Below the pieces are notes generated by a model. The model worked only from the letters and a program-made list of their open reading frames with translations, made no database searches and was not told the DNA's origin. DNA of 64,000 bases from assembly GCF_036075115.1 (NCBI RefSeq), contig NZ_CP107958.1, positions 2,976,001-3,040,000 of the forward strand. The letters are read 5' to 3'. The stretch comes from Streptomyces sp. NBC_00377 (lineage in GTDB: Bacteria > Actinomycetota > Actinomycetes > Streptomycetales > Streptomycetaceae). This document shows, piece by piece, positions 50,872 through 63,084 of this stretch; position 1 is the stretch's first letter, and each line of letters begins with the position of its first letter. Both the position numbers and the translations under genes were made by a program.

Positions 50872-53105
50872 ATGCCAGCAAGGCACCACCCGTCATCACC
50901 CCCGACGCCTCGCAACAAGGGCAAGAACAAGAACAAAAGCGGCAAGGGCGCCGAGAAGACCCCGGGCCCGGAGAGTCCCGGGACTCCCGAGAGCACGGAG
51001 AGCCCCGGCGGCGCCGCGAGCGCCGGTGACTCCCAGCGGTCCGCTCCCGTCCCGGTGCCCCCGCCCGCCTCCGGTCCGCCGGCCCCGGAGCGATCCTCCG
51101 CGGGCGGCTACGCCACCGCTGTGGGGCGCATACCCGTCCTGGACGTCCGCCCGCTGGTCCAGCAGGGCCGCCGGCCCGCGAAGGCCGTTCCCGGCGAGAC
51201 CTTCGAGGTTTCGGCGACCGTGTTCCGGGAGGGGCACGACGCCGTGGCCGCCAACGTCGTCCTGCGGGACCCGGACGGCCACCCCGGCCCGTGGACGCCG
51301 ATGCGTGAGCTGGCGCCCGGCACCGACCGCTGGGGCGCGGACGTCACGCCGGACGCGACGGGCAACTGGACCTACACGGTGGAGGCCTGGAGCGACCCGG
51401 TCTCCACCTGGCGCCACCACGCCCGCATCAAGATCCCCGCGGGGATGGACACGGAGCTGGTCCTCGAAGAGGGTGCGCGCCTGTACGAACGGGCGGCCGC
51501 CGGAGTCCCCGAGGAACCGGACCGCACCGCGCTGCTGGCCGCGGCCGGCGCACTGCGCGACGAGACCCGCCCGGCCGTCTCCCGGCTGGCGGCGGCCCTG
51601 ACGCCGGAGGTCGACGACGTACTCGGCCGGTACCCGCTGCGGGACCTGGTCACCGCCTCCGAGCCGCTGCCGCTGCTCGTCGAGCGCGAGCGCGCCCTGT
51701 ACGGCGCCTGGTACGAGTTCTTCCCCCGCTCCGAGGGGACCGCCGAGCAGCCGCACGGCACGTTCCGCACCGCCGCGCGCAGACTGCCCGCCATCGCCGC
51801 GATGGGCTTCGACGTCGTCTACCTCCCGCCCATCCACCCCATCGGCACCACGTTCCGCAAGGGCCGCAACAACACCCTCGACCCCGGCCCCGACGACGTC
51901 GGCGTGCCCTGGGCGATCGGCTCGCCGGAGGGCGGCCACGACGCCGTCCACCCCGACCTGGGCACCCTGGAGGACTTCTCCTGGTTCGTGGAGCAGGCAC
52001 ATGAGCTCGGTCTGGAGATCGCCCTCGACTTCGCCCTCCAGTGCTCCCCCGACCACCCCTGGGTGCAGAAACACCCCGAGTGGTTCCACCACCGGCCCGA
52101 CGGCACCATCGCCTACGCCGAGAACCCGCCGAAGAAGTACCAGGACATCTACCCGATCGCCTTCGACGCCGACCTCGACGGCCTGATCGCCGAGACGGTG
52201 CGGGTGCTGCGGCACTGGATGTCGTACGGGGTGCGGATCTTCCGGGTGGACAACCCGCACACCAAGCCGGTCGTGTTCTGGGAGCGGGTCATCGCGGACG
52301 TCAACCGCACCGACCCCGACGTGATCTTCCTCGCCGAGGCCTTCACCCGGCCCGCGATGATGCACACCCTCGGCCAGATCGGCTTCCAGCAGTCGTACAC
52401 CTACTTCACCTGGCGCAACACCAAGCAGGAACTGACGGAGTACCTCACCGAACTCTCGGGGGACGCCGCCTCCTACATGCGGCCCAACTTCTTCGCCAAC
52501 ACCCCCGACATCCTGCCCGCCTACCTCCAGCAGGGCGGCCGCCCCGCCTTCGAGATCCGCGCCGTCCTGGCCGCGACCCTCTCCCCCACCTGGGGCCTCT
52601 ACAGCGGCTACGAACTCTGCGAGAACACACCCCTGCGCGAGGGCGGCGAGGAATACCTCGACTCGGAGAAATACCAGCTCAAACCCCGTGACTGGGCGGC
52701 CGCCGAGCGGGAGGGCCGCAGCATCGCCCCCCTCGTCACCAAGCTCAACGAGATCCGGCGGGCGAACCCCGCCCTGCGGCAACTGCGCGATCTGCACTTC
52801 CACCCCACCGACAAGGAAGCGGTGATCGCCTACTCGAAGAGGAGCGCGGACAAGAGCGGTTCGAACACGGTTCTGGTGGTCGTCAACCTCGACCCCCACC
52901 ACACCCAGGAGGCGACGGTGTCGTTGGACATGCCGCAACTCGGCCTGGACTGGCACGAGTCGGTGCCGGTGCGCGACGAGCTCACCGGCGAGACCTACCA
53001 CTGGGGCAGGGCCAACTACGTGCGCCTCGAACCGGGCACCCGGCCCGCGCACGTACTCACCGTCCTGCGACCGTCCAACCCGCAGATCGGAGGGTCACCC
53101 ACAAC

Positions 53106-53109
<4 letters not shown>
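50872..53109 (+). CDS. glgE: Alpha-1,4-glucan:maltose-1-phosphate maltosyltransferase
   Basis: 745 residues from ATG 50872, chosen because AGGAG lies 6 bases upstream; the family is normally about 670-700. The extra N-terminal 70 residues are Lys/Asn-rich, then Pro/Ser/Gly/Glu-rich. After the inhibitor-like N domain comes the GH13_3 barrel: [27 protein letters not shown] with the nucleophile Asp, [10 protein letters not shown] with the acid Glu. The enzyme transfers maltose from maltose-1-phosphate onto the non-reducing end of alpha-glucan. It overlaps treS by ATGA. Upstream, 50680-50871 holds a probable promoter patch (gatatacgagcgagtagttaac). Confidence 0.95.
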
Positions 53110-54824
<1,715 letters not shown>

Positions 54825-54828
54825 AACT

Positions 54829-54860
54829 CCGGGCGGGGCGGTTTCCCCCGCCCCGCCCGG
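54829..54860. promoter_or_regulatory. 13-pair hairpin between treS and the maltokinase gene
   Basis: ccgggcggggcgg pairs perfectly with ccgccccgcccgg across a 6-base loop, starting 5 bases after the treS stop. The stem is stable enough to act as a partial terminator or message stabiliser, dividing the operon into glgE-treS and mak-glgB. Function is inference. Confidence 0.65.
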
Positions 54861-54916
54861 GGCACGCAACAGTAACGCCCCGACCCCGACCCCCCGGGGA
54901 AAGGAATGTGACCCTC

Positions 54917-56296
54917 ATGGCGGCGACTGTCACAGTGTCCGGCCGGACGGACCCCGGCCTCCTCACCTCGCTGGACCCCCTGCTGCGTGAGTGGCTGCCG
55001 CGGCAGCGCTGGTTCGCCGGCAAGGGACGACCGATCACCGGGTTCTCGCTGGTGTCGGCCACCGAGCTGCTGCCCTCAGCCACCCGGCCGGGGCTGTACC
55101 ACCTGCTGGCGCGCGCCCATCAGCAGGCGGGACCCGGGGACTGCTACCAGCTGCTGATCGGCGTCAGGGAGGCTCTGCCGCCCCGGCTGGCGCCCGCCCT
55201 GATCGGACATGTGACACAGGGGCCGCTGGCCGGGCTGACCGTCTTCGACGCCCTGCACGACACCCGGACCGCCGAGGTGCTCCTGGAGGCCCTGCGCACC
55301 GGGGCCCGGATCGGCGGCCTGCGCTGCGAGCGGGACCCGGAGCAGGAGATCCGCTCCGGTCTGGTCCCGCGCCTGATGACGGGCGAGCAGTCGAACTCGT
55401 CCGTCATCTTTGGAGATACGTTCATTCTCAAGCTGTTGCGCCGGGTCGTGCCGGGCGTGAACCCCGATCTGGAACTGCCGCTGGCGCTGGCCCGCGAGGC
55501 CTGCGCCCGGGTGCCCGCGCCGACCGCGTGGATGTACGGGGACCCCACCGAGGGCGAGAGCGAGCCGTACGTCCTGGCCGTGCTCCAGCCGTATGTGCAG
55601 GGCGCGGCGGACGGCTGGGAGCTGGCGCTGCGGGAGCTGGCCAAGGGCGAGGACTTCACCGCCGAGGCACGCGCCCTGGGGCGGGCAACCGCCGAGGTGC
55701 ACGGGGCGCTGGCCCGGACGCTGCCCACGGCGACGCTGGGCCACGCACAGATAGGCGCGATGGTGGACGGCATGACCGAGCGGCTCGACGCGGCCGCACA
55801 GGCGGTGCCGGCGCTGCGCCCGTACGCTCGGGCGCTGCGCACCGCCTTCACCGCACTGGCCGATCTCGCGGCCGAGGGCCACACCTGGACCGCCCAGCGC
55901 GTCCACGGCGATCTGCACCTGGGACAGTGCCTGCGCTCGGCCTCCGGGGACTGGACGCTGATCGACTTCGAGGGTGAGCCCGCCCGGCCGCTGGGCGAGC
56001 GGCGGATGCCCCAGCCGACCGTGCGGGACGTGGCGGGCATGCTGCGTTCCTTCGACTATGCCGCCCGGTCCGCCGATCCGCCGGCTCCGGCCTGGGCACA
56101 TGCCTGCCGGGCGGCCTACTGTTCGGGGTATGCGGAGGTGGCCGGGGCCGATCCGCGCACCGACCCCGTGCTGCTGCGGGCCCACGAGACGGACAAGGCG
56201 GTCTACGAGGTCGTCTACGAGGCCCGGCACCGCCCGGACTGGCTGCCCGTGCCCCTGGCCGCGATACACCGCCTCGCCGCACCCGACCTGCCTTGA
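54917..56296 (+). CDS. mak: Maltokinase
   Basis: 459 residues from ATG 54917 (GTG 54908 in frame is possible; AAAGGA lies 12 bases before the ATG). Phosphotransferase-type kinase that uses ATP to make maltose-1-phosphate. N-terminal [15 protein letters not shown] is the maltokinase N-cap, [18 protein letters not shown] carries the ATP Lys region, and HGDLHLGQ ... [14 protein letters not shown] hold the catalytic Asp and metal-binding Asp. This step links treS to glgE. Also called Pep2 in Streptomyces. Confidence 0.95.
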   Translation: MAATVTVSGRTDPGLLTSLDPLLREWLPRQRWFAGKGRPITGFSLVSATELLPSATRPGLYHLLARAHQQAGPGDCYQLLIGVREALPPRLAPALIGHVTQGPLAGLTVFDALHDTRTAEVLLEALRTGARIGGLRCERDPEQEIRSGLVPRLMTGEQSNSSVIFGDTFILKLLRRVVPGVNPDLELPLALAREACARVPAPTAWMYGDPTEGESEPYVLAVLQPYVQGAADGWELALRELAKGEDFTAEARALGRATAEVHGALARTLPTATLGHAQIGAMVDGMTERLDAAAQAVPALRPYARALRTAFTALADLAAEGHTWTAQRVHGDLHLGQCLRSASGDWTLIDFEGEPARPLGERRMPQPTVRDVAGMLRSFDYAARSADPPAPAWAHACRAAYCSGYAEVAGADPRTDPVLLRAHETDKAVYEVVYEARHRPDWLPVPLAAIHRLAAPDLP

Positions 56297-56309
56297 GGAG
56301 GCTCCGTAC

Positions 56310-58808
56310 GTGACGTCCCCGAAGAAGAAGGCCAAGGCGAAGAAGAAGGCCGCCGCGAAGAAAGCGGTGACCCAGCACGCGGCGGTCCAGAAGGCGACGA
56401 GCAAGAGGACGACGGACAAGAAGGCGAAGGCGGCGGGCGGTAAGGCCATGGCCAAGAAGTCAGCGGAAGAGGCCGCGGCCTCTGCGACCGAGGCAACCGA
56501 GGCAACCGAGGAGATCACCGCGAAGAAGCCGGAGAAGCCCGCCGTGGACGCCGTCGGCACCACACCCGTGGCCCCCGGCGCCGCCCCGGCGGACACCGCC
56601 GGCACCACCCCGGCCGCGCCCGTCGACCCGGCCCTCGGCCGGGCCGACCGTGAACGCCTGCTGCACGGCACCCACCACGACCCGCACTCCGTGCTCGGGG
56701 CGCATCAGGTGCCCGGCGGAGTGGTCTTCCGGGCGCTGCGCCCCTACGCGAGGTCCGTCACGGTGCTGGCGGGCGACCTGCGCGCCGAGCTCCACGACGA
56801 CGGAGACGGCTTCTTCTCCGCCCTGCTGCCCCTGACAGAGGTCCCGGTCCACCGGCTGCTCGTGACCTACGAGAGCACGACCGTGGAGACCGAGGACGCC
56901 TACCGTTTCCTGCCGACGCTGGGCGACCTCGACCTGCATCTGATCGGTGAGGGCCGGCACGAACAGCTGTGGACGGTGCTGGGCGCGCATCCGAGGACCC
57001 ACGAGGGTGTGAGCGGCACGTCGTTCTCCGTGTGGGCGCCGAACGCGCGCGGGGTGCGCGTCGCCGGCTCCTTCAACTTCTGGGACGGCACCGGGTACCC
57101 GATGCGGTCGCTCGGCTCGTCCGGGGTCTGGGAGCTGTTCGTTCCCGGGGTCGGCGAGGGCGAGCTGTACAAGTTCGACATCGCCCGGCCCGACGGCTCG
57201 CACACCCTGCGCGCCGACCCGCTGGCCAGGCGTACGGAGGTCCCGCCGGCGACCTCGTCGGTCGTGCACGCCTCGCACTACGAGTGGGGCGACGAGGAGT
57301 GGCTGGCCCGGCGGGCCGAGATACCCGTCCACGAGGCGCCCTTCTCCGTCTACGAGATCCATCTGGCGTCCTGGCGACCGGGGCTGACGTACCGTCAGCT
57401 GGCCGAGCAGCTGCCCGCCTATGTCAAGGACCTGGGCTTCACACACGTAGAGCTGATGCCGGTGGCCGAGCATCCCTTCGGCGGCTCGTGGGGCTACCAG
57501 GTCACCGGTTTCTACGCGCCGACGGCCCGGCTCGGCACCCCCGACGACTTCAAGTACCTGGTGGACGCGCTGCACCGGGCGGGCATCGGCGTCCTGATGG
57601 ACTGGGTGCCGGCACACTTCCCGCGCGACGAGTGGGCCCTCGCCGAGTTCGACGGACGTCCGCTGTACGAGCACGAGGACCCGTTGCGGGCCGCGCACCC
57701 CGACTGGGGGACGCTGGAGTTCGACTTCGGGCGGCGCGAGGTGCGTAACTTCCTGGTCGCCAACGCCACCTACTGGTGCGAGGAGTTCCACATCGACGGG
57801 CTGCGGGTGGACGCCGTCGCCTCGATGCTCTACCTCGACTACTCGCGCGAGCCGGGCCAGTGGACCCCGAACGAGCACGGGGGACGGGAGAACCTGGACG
57901 CGGTGGCGTTCCTCCAGGAGATGAACGCGACGGTCTACCGCCGCAGCCCCGGGGTCGTCACGATCGCGGAGGAGTCCACGGCCTGGGACGGGGTCACGCG
58001 GGCCACGCACCACTCGGGTCCGAGCGGCTTCGGCGGGCTCGGGTTCGGGCTGAAGTGGAACATGGGGTGGATGCACGACTCGCTGGAGTACATGAGCCAC
58101 GAGCCGGTGCACCGCAGGTACCACCACCACGAGATGACCTTCTCGATGGTGTACGCCTACAGCGAGAACTACGTCCTGCCCATCTCCCACGACGAGGTGG
58201 TGCACGGGAAACGCTCTCTGGTGTCGAAGATGCCCGGCGACTGGTGGCAGCAGCGCGCCGGTCTGCGGGCGTACCTGGCGTACATGTGGGCCCACCCGGG
58301 CAAGCAGCTCCTCTTCATGGGCCAGGAGTTCGCCCAGGGCGCGGAGTGGTCCGAGGCGCACGGACCCGACTGGTGGCTGCTGGACCCGGCGTACGGCGCC
58401 GCGGCCGACCACCGGGGCGTCCGCGACCTCGTCCGCGATCTCAACACCGTCTACCGGGCGGCGCCGGCGCTGTGGCAGCAGGACACCGACCCCGCCGGTT
58501 TCCAGTGGGTGGTGGGGGACGCGGCCGAGGACAACGTCTTCGCCTTCCTGCGCTACGACGCCGAGGGCTCCCCGCTGCTGTCCGTCTCCAACCTCTCCCC
58601 CGTGGTCCGTCCCGACTACCGCCTCGGCGTACCCGACGACGTACCGGCCTGGCACGAGGTCCTCAACACCGACGCGGCCGCGTACGGCGGCAGCGGGGTC
58701 GCCCAGCCCGACCCGGTCAAGCCGGAGCCGCAGGGGCTGCACGGCCGGCCGGCGAGCGTCCGGCTGACCCTGCCCCCGCTGGCGACGGTCTGGCTGCGGC
58801 CCGCCTGA
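56310..58808 (+). CDS. glgB: 1,4-alpha-glucan branching enzyme with long Lys/Ala-rich N-terminal tail
   Basis: 832 residues from GTG 56310; GAGGAGG overlaps the maltokinase stop. About 105 extra residues come first: a Lys/Ala-rich segment ([17 protein letters not shown]) resembling histone H1 tails, then Thr/Ala/Glu/Pro-rich sequence. Then GlgB N1/CBM48 domains begin at [18 protein letters not shown]13_9 motifs: [27 protein letters not shown] with nucleophile Asp, VVTIAEEST with acid Glu, [12 protein letters not shown]. It makes the alpha-1,6 branches of glycogen-like glucan. The role of the tail is unknown. Confidence 0.95.
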   Translation: MTSPKKKAKAKKKAAAKKAVTQHAAVQKATSKRTTDKKAKAAGGKAMAKKSAEEAAASATEATEATEEITAKKPEKPAVDAVGTTPVAPGAAPADTAGTTPAAPVDPALGRADRERLLHGTHHDPHSVLGAHQVPGGVVFRALRPYARSVTVLAGDLRAELHDDGDGFFSALLPLTEVPVHRLLVTYESTTVETEDAYRFLPTLGDLDLHLIGEGRHEQLWTVLGAHPRTHEGVSGTSFSVWAPNARGVRVAGSFNFWDGTGYPMRSLGSSGVWELFVPGVGEGELYKFDIARPDGSHTLRADPLARRTEVPPATSSVVHASHYEWGDEEWLARRAEIPVHEAPFSVYEIHLASWRPGLTYRQLAEQLPAYVKDLGFTHVELMPVAEHPFGGSWGYQVTGFYAPTARLGTPDDFKYLVDALHRAGIGVLMDWVPAHFPRDEWALAEFDGRPLYEHEDPLRAAHPDWGTLEFDFGRREVRNFLVANATYWCEEFHIDGLRVDAVASMLYLDYSREPGQWTPNEHGGRENLDAVAFLQEMNATVYRRSPGVVTIAEESTAWDGVTRATHHSGPSGFGGLGFGLKWNMGWMHDSLEYMSHEPVHRRYHHHEMTFSMVYAYSENYVLPISHDEVVHGKRSLVSKMPGDWWQQRAGLRAYLAYMWAHPGKQLLFMGQEFAQGAEWSEAHGPDWWLLDPAYGAAADHRGVRDLVRDLNTVYRAAPALWQQDTDPAGFQWVVGDAAEDNVFAFLRYDAEGSPLLSVSNLSPVVRPDYRLGVPDDVPAWHEVLNTDAAAYGGSGVAQPDPVKPEPQGLHGRPASVRLTLPPLATVWLRPA

Positions 58809-58823
58809 ACCGCGCCCCGTGTC

Positions 58824-60227
58824 TCAGATGTTCCGCTTCGCGCCGGACATCAGCCGCCGCAGCGCCGCCAGCAGCCCCCTCGTCTGCCCCTCACCGGGGC
58901 GGGCGAAGGGGGTGCGGGAGAGCTCGGCCGGACGGAGCACGGGTGCGTCGTCGGCCAGTTCGTAGTTCACCGGCAGCAGCCGCAGCCCCCGTACCACCGG
59001 CCCCGAGCGCCAGGGCAGCTGGTCGGCGGGGAGGGTCAGTTCGGCCTGGGCGAAGTGGTCGAAGACGCGCCCGACAGCCGTCGTCACGATCAACTGGCCC
59101 AGCTCACGCGCGGCGCTGGGGCACTGGTGGGGGCCCGCGCCCCAGCCCAGATGGGCGCGGGTGGAGACGGTGGAGCCGACCAGGTGGGAGGCGCCGATCG
59201 CCAGCAGGTCCTGGTGGGCGGCGGCCGATGAGGGGCAGACGACGTCCCCTGCGCGGATCCAGAACCCGCCCAGCCGCACGTCCCGGGCGGCGAACCGGAA
59301 ACACATGTTGGCGATGGGCGGATTGGCGAGGGCGGCCCGGTTGACCGTCTCACCGAGCTGTCCCGCCGACAGGCTGCGTCGCACCGTCGCGTTGCCGCGC
59401 AACACCTCCAGCAGGGTGTTGAGGACCATGTTGCCGGTGATGTCGTTGAGGTAGACGGCGTTCATGAACAGCTCCCGGCCGAGCTGTTCGTCGCTGAGGT
59501 TTGGGTCGGCGAGCATCAGGTACGAGGTGAGGTCGTCGCCGGGCCTGGCCCTGCGGTGGGCGGCGAGCCGGGTGAAGGCGGCCAGCGCCCGGCCGGTGGC
59601 GGGACCGGAGTCGGGGCCGCCGTCCAGCATCCGCCACAGGTCCATGACCAGTTCGTCGCCCAGGTCGACGGGACAGCCGAACAGCTTGGTGGTGACCATC
59701 AGCAGCAGCGGGCGCGTGTACTGGGCGCCCAGGTCCGCGAAGCCGGAACGGCCCGAGTCGGCGGCCAGCATCGCGATGAGCTCGTCGGCGTAGCGGGCGA
59801 CGGCCGCCCGCAGTTCCCATCCCTCGGGGCTCCTGGCGTCCTGGAAGGGGCGCAGACAGGCGTGGTGGGTGCGGCGGGCGGCCCGGTGCTCCTCGTCGTC
59901 CATGAACATCGTCTGGCGTACCTCGTAGCCCGCCAGCAAAGGCCAGTCGGGCGGCAGTTCACCCTGGGCCCGGCCCCGCCAGTGCCGTACGTCGCGCCGC
60001 CACCGGCTCTCGTTGCGCAGGACCTCCAGGACCTCCCGGTAGTCCAGTACGAGCCACACCGGCACGCCGAGGAGACCGACCGGCGCCACGGGCCCGTAGC
60101 TGCTGCGCAGCCGCCGGTACACCGAGCCGGGGTCGGCGTCGAACTCCGCCGTGAGCAGCGGCTGGACGGGCAGCGAACCGAGTGTGGGGCTGCCGGCCGG
60201 TGCGAGGGCGTGCGGGTGGGCTTCCAT
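58824..60227 (-). CDS. Cytochrome P450-like protein lacking a recognisable ExxR motif
   Basis: 467 residues from ATG 60227 (a GTG 9 bases upstream is possible). The heme loop is GWGAGPHQCPSAAREL with axial Cys369, but the Phe of the FGxGxHxC motif is Trp, and the Gly two after the Cys is Ser. The K-helix region before the conserved Pro-Pro reads ETVNRAALANPP; the usual ExxR is not in register. The I-helix lacks AGxET (NDITGNM). Streptomyces P450s of the CYP157 type also miss ExxR, and the AGPHxCP motif recalls conservon P450s. It follows the helicase gene by 104 bases on the same strand. Confidence 0.85.
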   Translation of the reverse strand: MEAHPHALAPAGSPTLGSLPVQPLLTAEFDADPGSVYRRLRSSYGPVAPVGLLGVPVWLVLDYREVLEVLRNESRWRRDVRHWRGRAQGELPPDWPLLAGYEVRQTMFMDDEEHRAARRTHHACLRPFQDARSPEGWELRAAVARYADELIAMLAADSGRSGFADLGAQYTRPLLLMVTTKLFGCPVDLGDELVMDLWRMLDGGPDSGPATGRALAAFTRLAAHRRARPGDDLTSYLMLADPNLSDEQLGRELFMNAVYLNDITGNMVLNTLLEVLRGNATVRRSLSAGQLGETVNRAALANPPIANMCFRFAARDVRLGGFWIRAGDVVCPSSAAAHQDLLAIGASHLVGSTVSTRAHLGWGAGPHQCPSAARELGQLIVTTAVGRVFDHFAQAELTLPADQLPWRSGPVVRGLRLLPVNYELADDAPVLRPAELSRTPFARPGEGQTRGLLAALRRLMSGAKRNI

Positions 60228-60331
60228 ACCGCACACGCTTACCGCACCGGCCGCACACCCGCAGTGATCACGGCACGAACTGTTACGTCTCGGTGATCCA
60301 GCGTTACGTCCGGGGTTGTCCCGGGGCTCCC

Positions 60332-62608
60332 TCAGCCGTCTGCCAGGGCCGCGGCCAGCGCCTTCGGCAGCGGCCTGCTGTGCAGCACCGCCAGCCGCTG
60401 GGTCGCCCGGGTCAGCGCCACGTACAGGTCGCTCGTGCCGTACCGGGCCGGTTCCACCACCAGCACGGAGTCGAACTCCAGGCCCTTGGACTGGCGCGGG
60501 TCGAGCAGCACCACGCTCCGGGTCAGGTCCGGCTCGGCGCCGGCCGTCACCCCGTCCAGCCGGGCGGCCAGCTTGCGGTGCAGGTCACGGGGGGCGATGA
60601 CGGCGAGCCGGCCCTCGGCGGGGGTGAGTTCGCCGACGGCCTCGGCGACCGCGCGCGGGAGGTCGTCGGTGGCACGCGCCCAGGGACGTACTCCGGTCGA
60701 CCGCACGGAGCTCGGCGGTTCGAAGCCGGGGTGCTCAGCGCGGACCACCGCCGCGGCCACGTCCATGATCTCGGCCGGGGTGCGGTAGTTGACGCCCAGC
60801 CGCGTGTGCTCCCAGCGGTCCTGGACGTACGGCCGCAGGATCTCGGCCCAGGAGCCGACACCCGCGGCCTCGGCGGTCTGCGCCGGGTCGCCGACCAGGG
60901 TCATCGAGCGGGTCGGACTGCGCCGCATCAGCAGCCGCCACGCCATCGGCGACAGCTCCTGCGCCTCGTCGACGATGATGTGCCCGAACGCCCAGGTCCG
61001 GTCGGCGGCAGCGCGTTCGGCGGCGCTGCGGTGGTCGTCCTCCTCGTGGCGTTCGGCGAAGCGTTCGGCGTCGATGATGTCGTGCGCGGACAGGACCTCG
61101 GAGTCCTCCTCGTGCTTGTCGTCGAACTCGTAGGTGCGCGAGGCGTACGAGACGTCCAGGACGCCCTGTGCGTAGGCGACCTGTGTCTCCCGTTCGCGCT
61201 CCGCGCGGGCCCGTGCCACCCGGTCGTCCTCGCCGAGCAGCTCGGCCGCCTCGTCGAGGAGGGGCACGTCCGCCACGGTCCACGTCCGGGTCGTCGGGCG
61301 GCGGATGGCGGCCGCGTCGTCGTCGGAGACGTACCCGCCGGGGTCGGCGAGGAAGTCGGCGACCAGGCGCTGCGGGGTCAGCCGCGGCCACAGCTGGTCG
61401 ACGGCGGCCCAGACCTCGGGGTTCTCGGCGAGTTCGTCGCGGATCTGGGTGATGTCGCTCGGGTCGAGGAGGTTCGAACCGTCGTAGGGGTCCGTGCCGA
61501 TGCGTTCGGCGACCATCTCCGTGAGCGTGTTGAGGATGTGGCCCTCGAAGAGCTCGCGGGCCGCGTTGTGCGGGAGCTTCGCGGCGCGGGTGCGCTCGCG
61601 GGCCATGTTCACCAGGCCGTCGTCCAGCATCAGGATCTCGCGGTCGTGCGCGATGGCGATCACCGGATCGGGCAGCGCCTGCGAGTCGCGTACGACCTCG
61701 GCGAGGACGTCCGCCATGTCGGCGCGGCCCTTCACCGCCGCCGCCTCGCGGGTGTCGGCCGCCGTCGCCTTCACACCGGGGAAGAGTTCGCCGACCGTCG
61801 CCAGCAGCACGCCCGTCTCGCCCAGCGCGGGCAGCACCTCGCCGATATAGCCGAGGAAGGCGGGGTTGGGACCGACGATGAGCACAGCCCGTTTGGCGAG
61901 CAGCTCCCGGTGTTCGTAGAGGAGGTAGGCGGCGCGGTGCAGGGCGACGGCCGTCTTGCCGGTGCCGGGGCCGCCCTCGACCACGAGCACTCCCCGGTGC
62001 GGCGCCCGGATGATCTCGTCCTGCTCGGCCTGGATGGTCTGCACGATGTCGTTCATGCGGCCGCTGCGCGCCGAGTTGAGCGCGGCGAGCAGCACGGCGT
62101 CGCCGGTCGGGTCCTCGTGGCCGGTGCGGGTGGTGTCGCCGATGTCGAGGATCTCGTCGTGCAGGGCGGTCACCCGGCGGCCCTCGGTGGTGAGGTGCCG
62201 GCGCCTGCGCAGCCCCATCGGGGTGTGGCCGGTGGCCAGGTAGAAGGGGCGTGCGACGTCGGCGCGCCAGTCGATGAGGACCGGGGTGCGCTCGGCGTCG
62301 TCGGCGCGCAGCCCGATGCGGCCGATGTGGTGGTCGGTGCCGGAGGTGAGGTCGATGCGTCCGAAACAGAGGGAGCCGTCCACCGCGTTCAGCGCGGCCA
62401 GCAGCCCTGAGCGTTCGGCGACGAGGATGTCCCGTTCGAGCCGGGCCTGCATGGGTGTGTTGCCCTGGGCGAGCGCGTCCGTCACGGAGCCCTCGGTGTC
62501 ACCGCGCAACGCGTCCACGCGCGCGTACAGGCCGTCGATGAATTCCTGCTCGCAGCGCAATTCATCATCCGGAAAGTCGGCGTTTGACAATTCCACTCCC
62601 GCCCGCAT
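60332..62608 (-). CDS. HelD-type UvrD-like helicase / RNA polymerase-associated ATPase
   Basis: 758 residues from ATG 62608 (GTG 62596 is an alternative). It has an N-terminal coiled-coil region (ELRCEQEFIDGLYARVDAL), then superfamily-1 motifs: Walker A EGGPGTGKTAVALHR (about residue 215), Walker B IIVDEAQELSP (about 545), TLVGDPAQT, and a C-terminal VALTRATQRL. The layout is that of HelD proteins, which in actinobacteria free stalled or rifampicin-bound RNA polymerase (HelR). I found no RAE-type promoter element upstream, so a rifampicin role is unproven. Confidence 0.88.
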   Translation of the reverse strand: MRAGVELSNADFPDDELRCEQEFIDGLYARVDALRGDTEGSVTDALAQGNTPMQARLERDILVAERSGLLAALNAVDGSLCFGRIDLTSGTDHHIGRIGLRADDAERTPVLIDWRADVARPFYLATGHTPMGLRRRRHLTTEGRRVTALHDEILDIGDTTRTGHEDPTGDAVLLAALNSARSGRMNDIVQTIQAEQDEIIRAPHRGVLVVEGGPGTGKTAVALHRAAYLLYEHRELLAKRAVLIVGPNPAFLGYIGEVLPALGETGVLLATVGELFPGVKATAADTREAAAVKGRADMADVLAEVVRDSQALPDPVIAIAHDREILMLDDGLVNMARERTRAAKLPHNAARELFEGHILNTLTEMVAERIGTDPYDGSNLLDPSDITQIRDELAENPEVWAAVDQLWPRLTPQRLVADFLADPGGYVSDDDAAAIRRPTTRTWTVADVPLLDEAAELLGEDDRVARARAERERETQVAYAQGVLDVSYASRTYEFDDKHEEDSEVLSAHDIIDAERFAERHEEDDHRSAAERAAADRTWAFGHIIVDEAQELSPMAWRLLMRRSPTRSMTLVGDPAQTAEAAGVGSWAEILRPYVQDRWEHTRLGVNYRTPAEIMDVAAAVVRAEHPGFEPPSSVRSTGVRPWARATDDLPRAVAEAVGELTPAEGRLAVIAPRDLHRKLAARLDGVTAGAEPDLTRSVVLLDPRQSKGLEFDSVLVVEPARYGTSDLYVALTRATQRLAVLHSRPLPKALAAALADG

Positions 62609-62676
62609 ATACTGTGGTCACTGAACTTCTTTGCGACTGTATTCATGGGAAGTCGCGAACCAGCAAATATACGCAG

Positions 62677-62712
62677 AGAAATCCCCCGGGCGCAATTGCC
62701 CGGGGGATTTCT
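62677..62712 (-). terminator. 15-pair stem-loop after the thioredoxin gene
   Basis: agaaatcccccgggc pairs perfectly with gcccgggggatttct across loop gcaatt, 24 bases past the trxA stop. The AT-containing outer stem and the AT-rich 62609-62676 segment suit a factor-independent terminator. Confidence 0.9.
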
Positions 62713-62736
62713 TCGTATGACGTCAGCTCCGTACGC

Positions 62737-63084
62737 TCACCGCGCCTCACCCGGCAGGACCTCGTCGAGCTCCGCCAGGAGGCGGCGCTTGGGCCGCGCG
62801 CCCACCATCGACTTCACGGGCTCACCGGCCCGGAACACCATGAACGTCGGCATCGACAGCACCTGGTACCGGTTGGTGGTCTCCGGGTTGGTGTCCACGT
62901 CCAGCTGCACCACCTTCAGCCGTTCCCCCTCCTCCGCGGCGAGCGCGGTGAGCACGGGCCCCATCTGCCGGCACGGCGGACACCAGTCCGCGGTGAACTC
63001 CACCAGCACCGGCAGGTCCGCCCCGAGCACCTCCGCCCCGAAGTCCGCGTCCGTCACCTCGGTCACCCCGTCCGCCTTGATCAC
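62737..63084 (-). CDS. trxA: Thioredoxin
   Basis: 115 residues from GTG 63084, which overlaps the MerR gene stop by GTGA. Active-site motif ADWCPPCRQM (Cys35, Cys38), with the cis-Pro motif SMPTF following. The middle Pro-Pro differs from the common WCGPC, which tends to shift redox potential. It reduces protein disulfides. Co-translation with a MerR-family regulator suggests redox- or metal-responsive control. Confidence 0.95.
   Translation of the reverse strand: MIKADGVTEVTDADFGAEVLGADLPVLVEFTADWCPPCRQMGPVLTALAAEEGERLKVVQLDVDTNPETTNRYQVLSMPTFMVFRAGEPVKSMVGARPKRRLLAELDEVLPGEAR

Noticed and set aside
56460..58742. 760-residue minus-strand frame over glgB
   Set aside because: Antisense shadow of the branching enzyme; no domain or ribosome site.
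60182..62410. 742-residue plus-strand frame over the HelD-type gene
   Set aside because: Antisense to all superfamily-1 helicase motifs, no recognisable domain.
62570..62700. RAE-type rifampicin-response element upstream of the HelD-type gene
   Set aside because: Inspected the region; no matching inverted repeat found, only the thioredoxin terminator.
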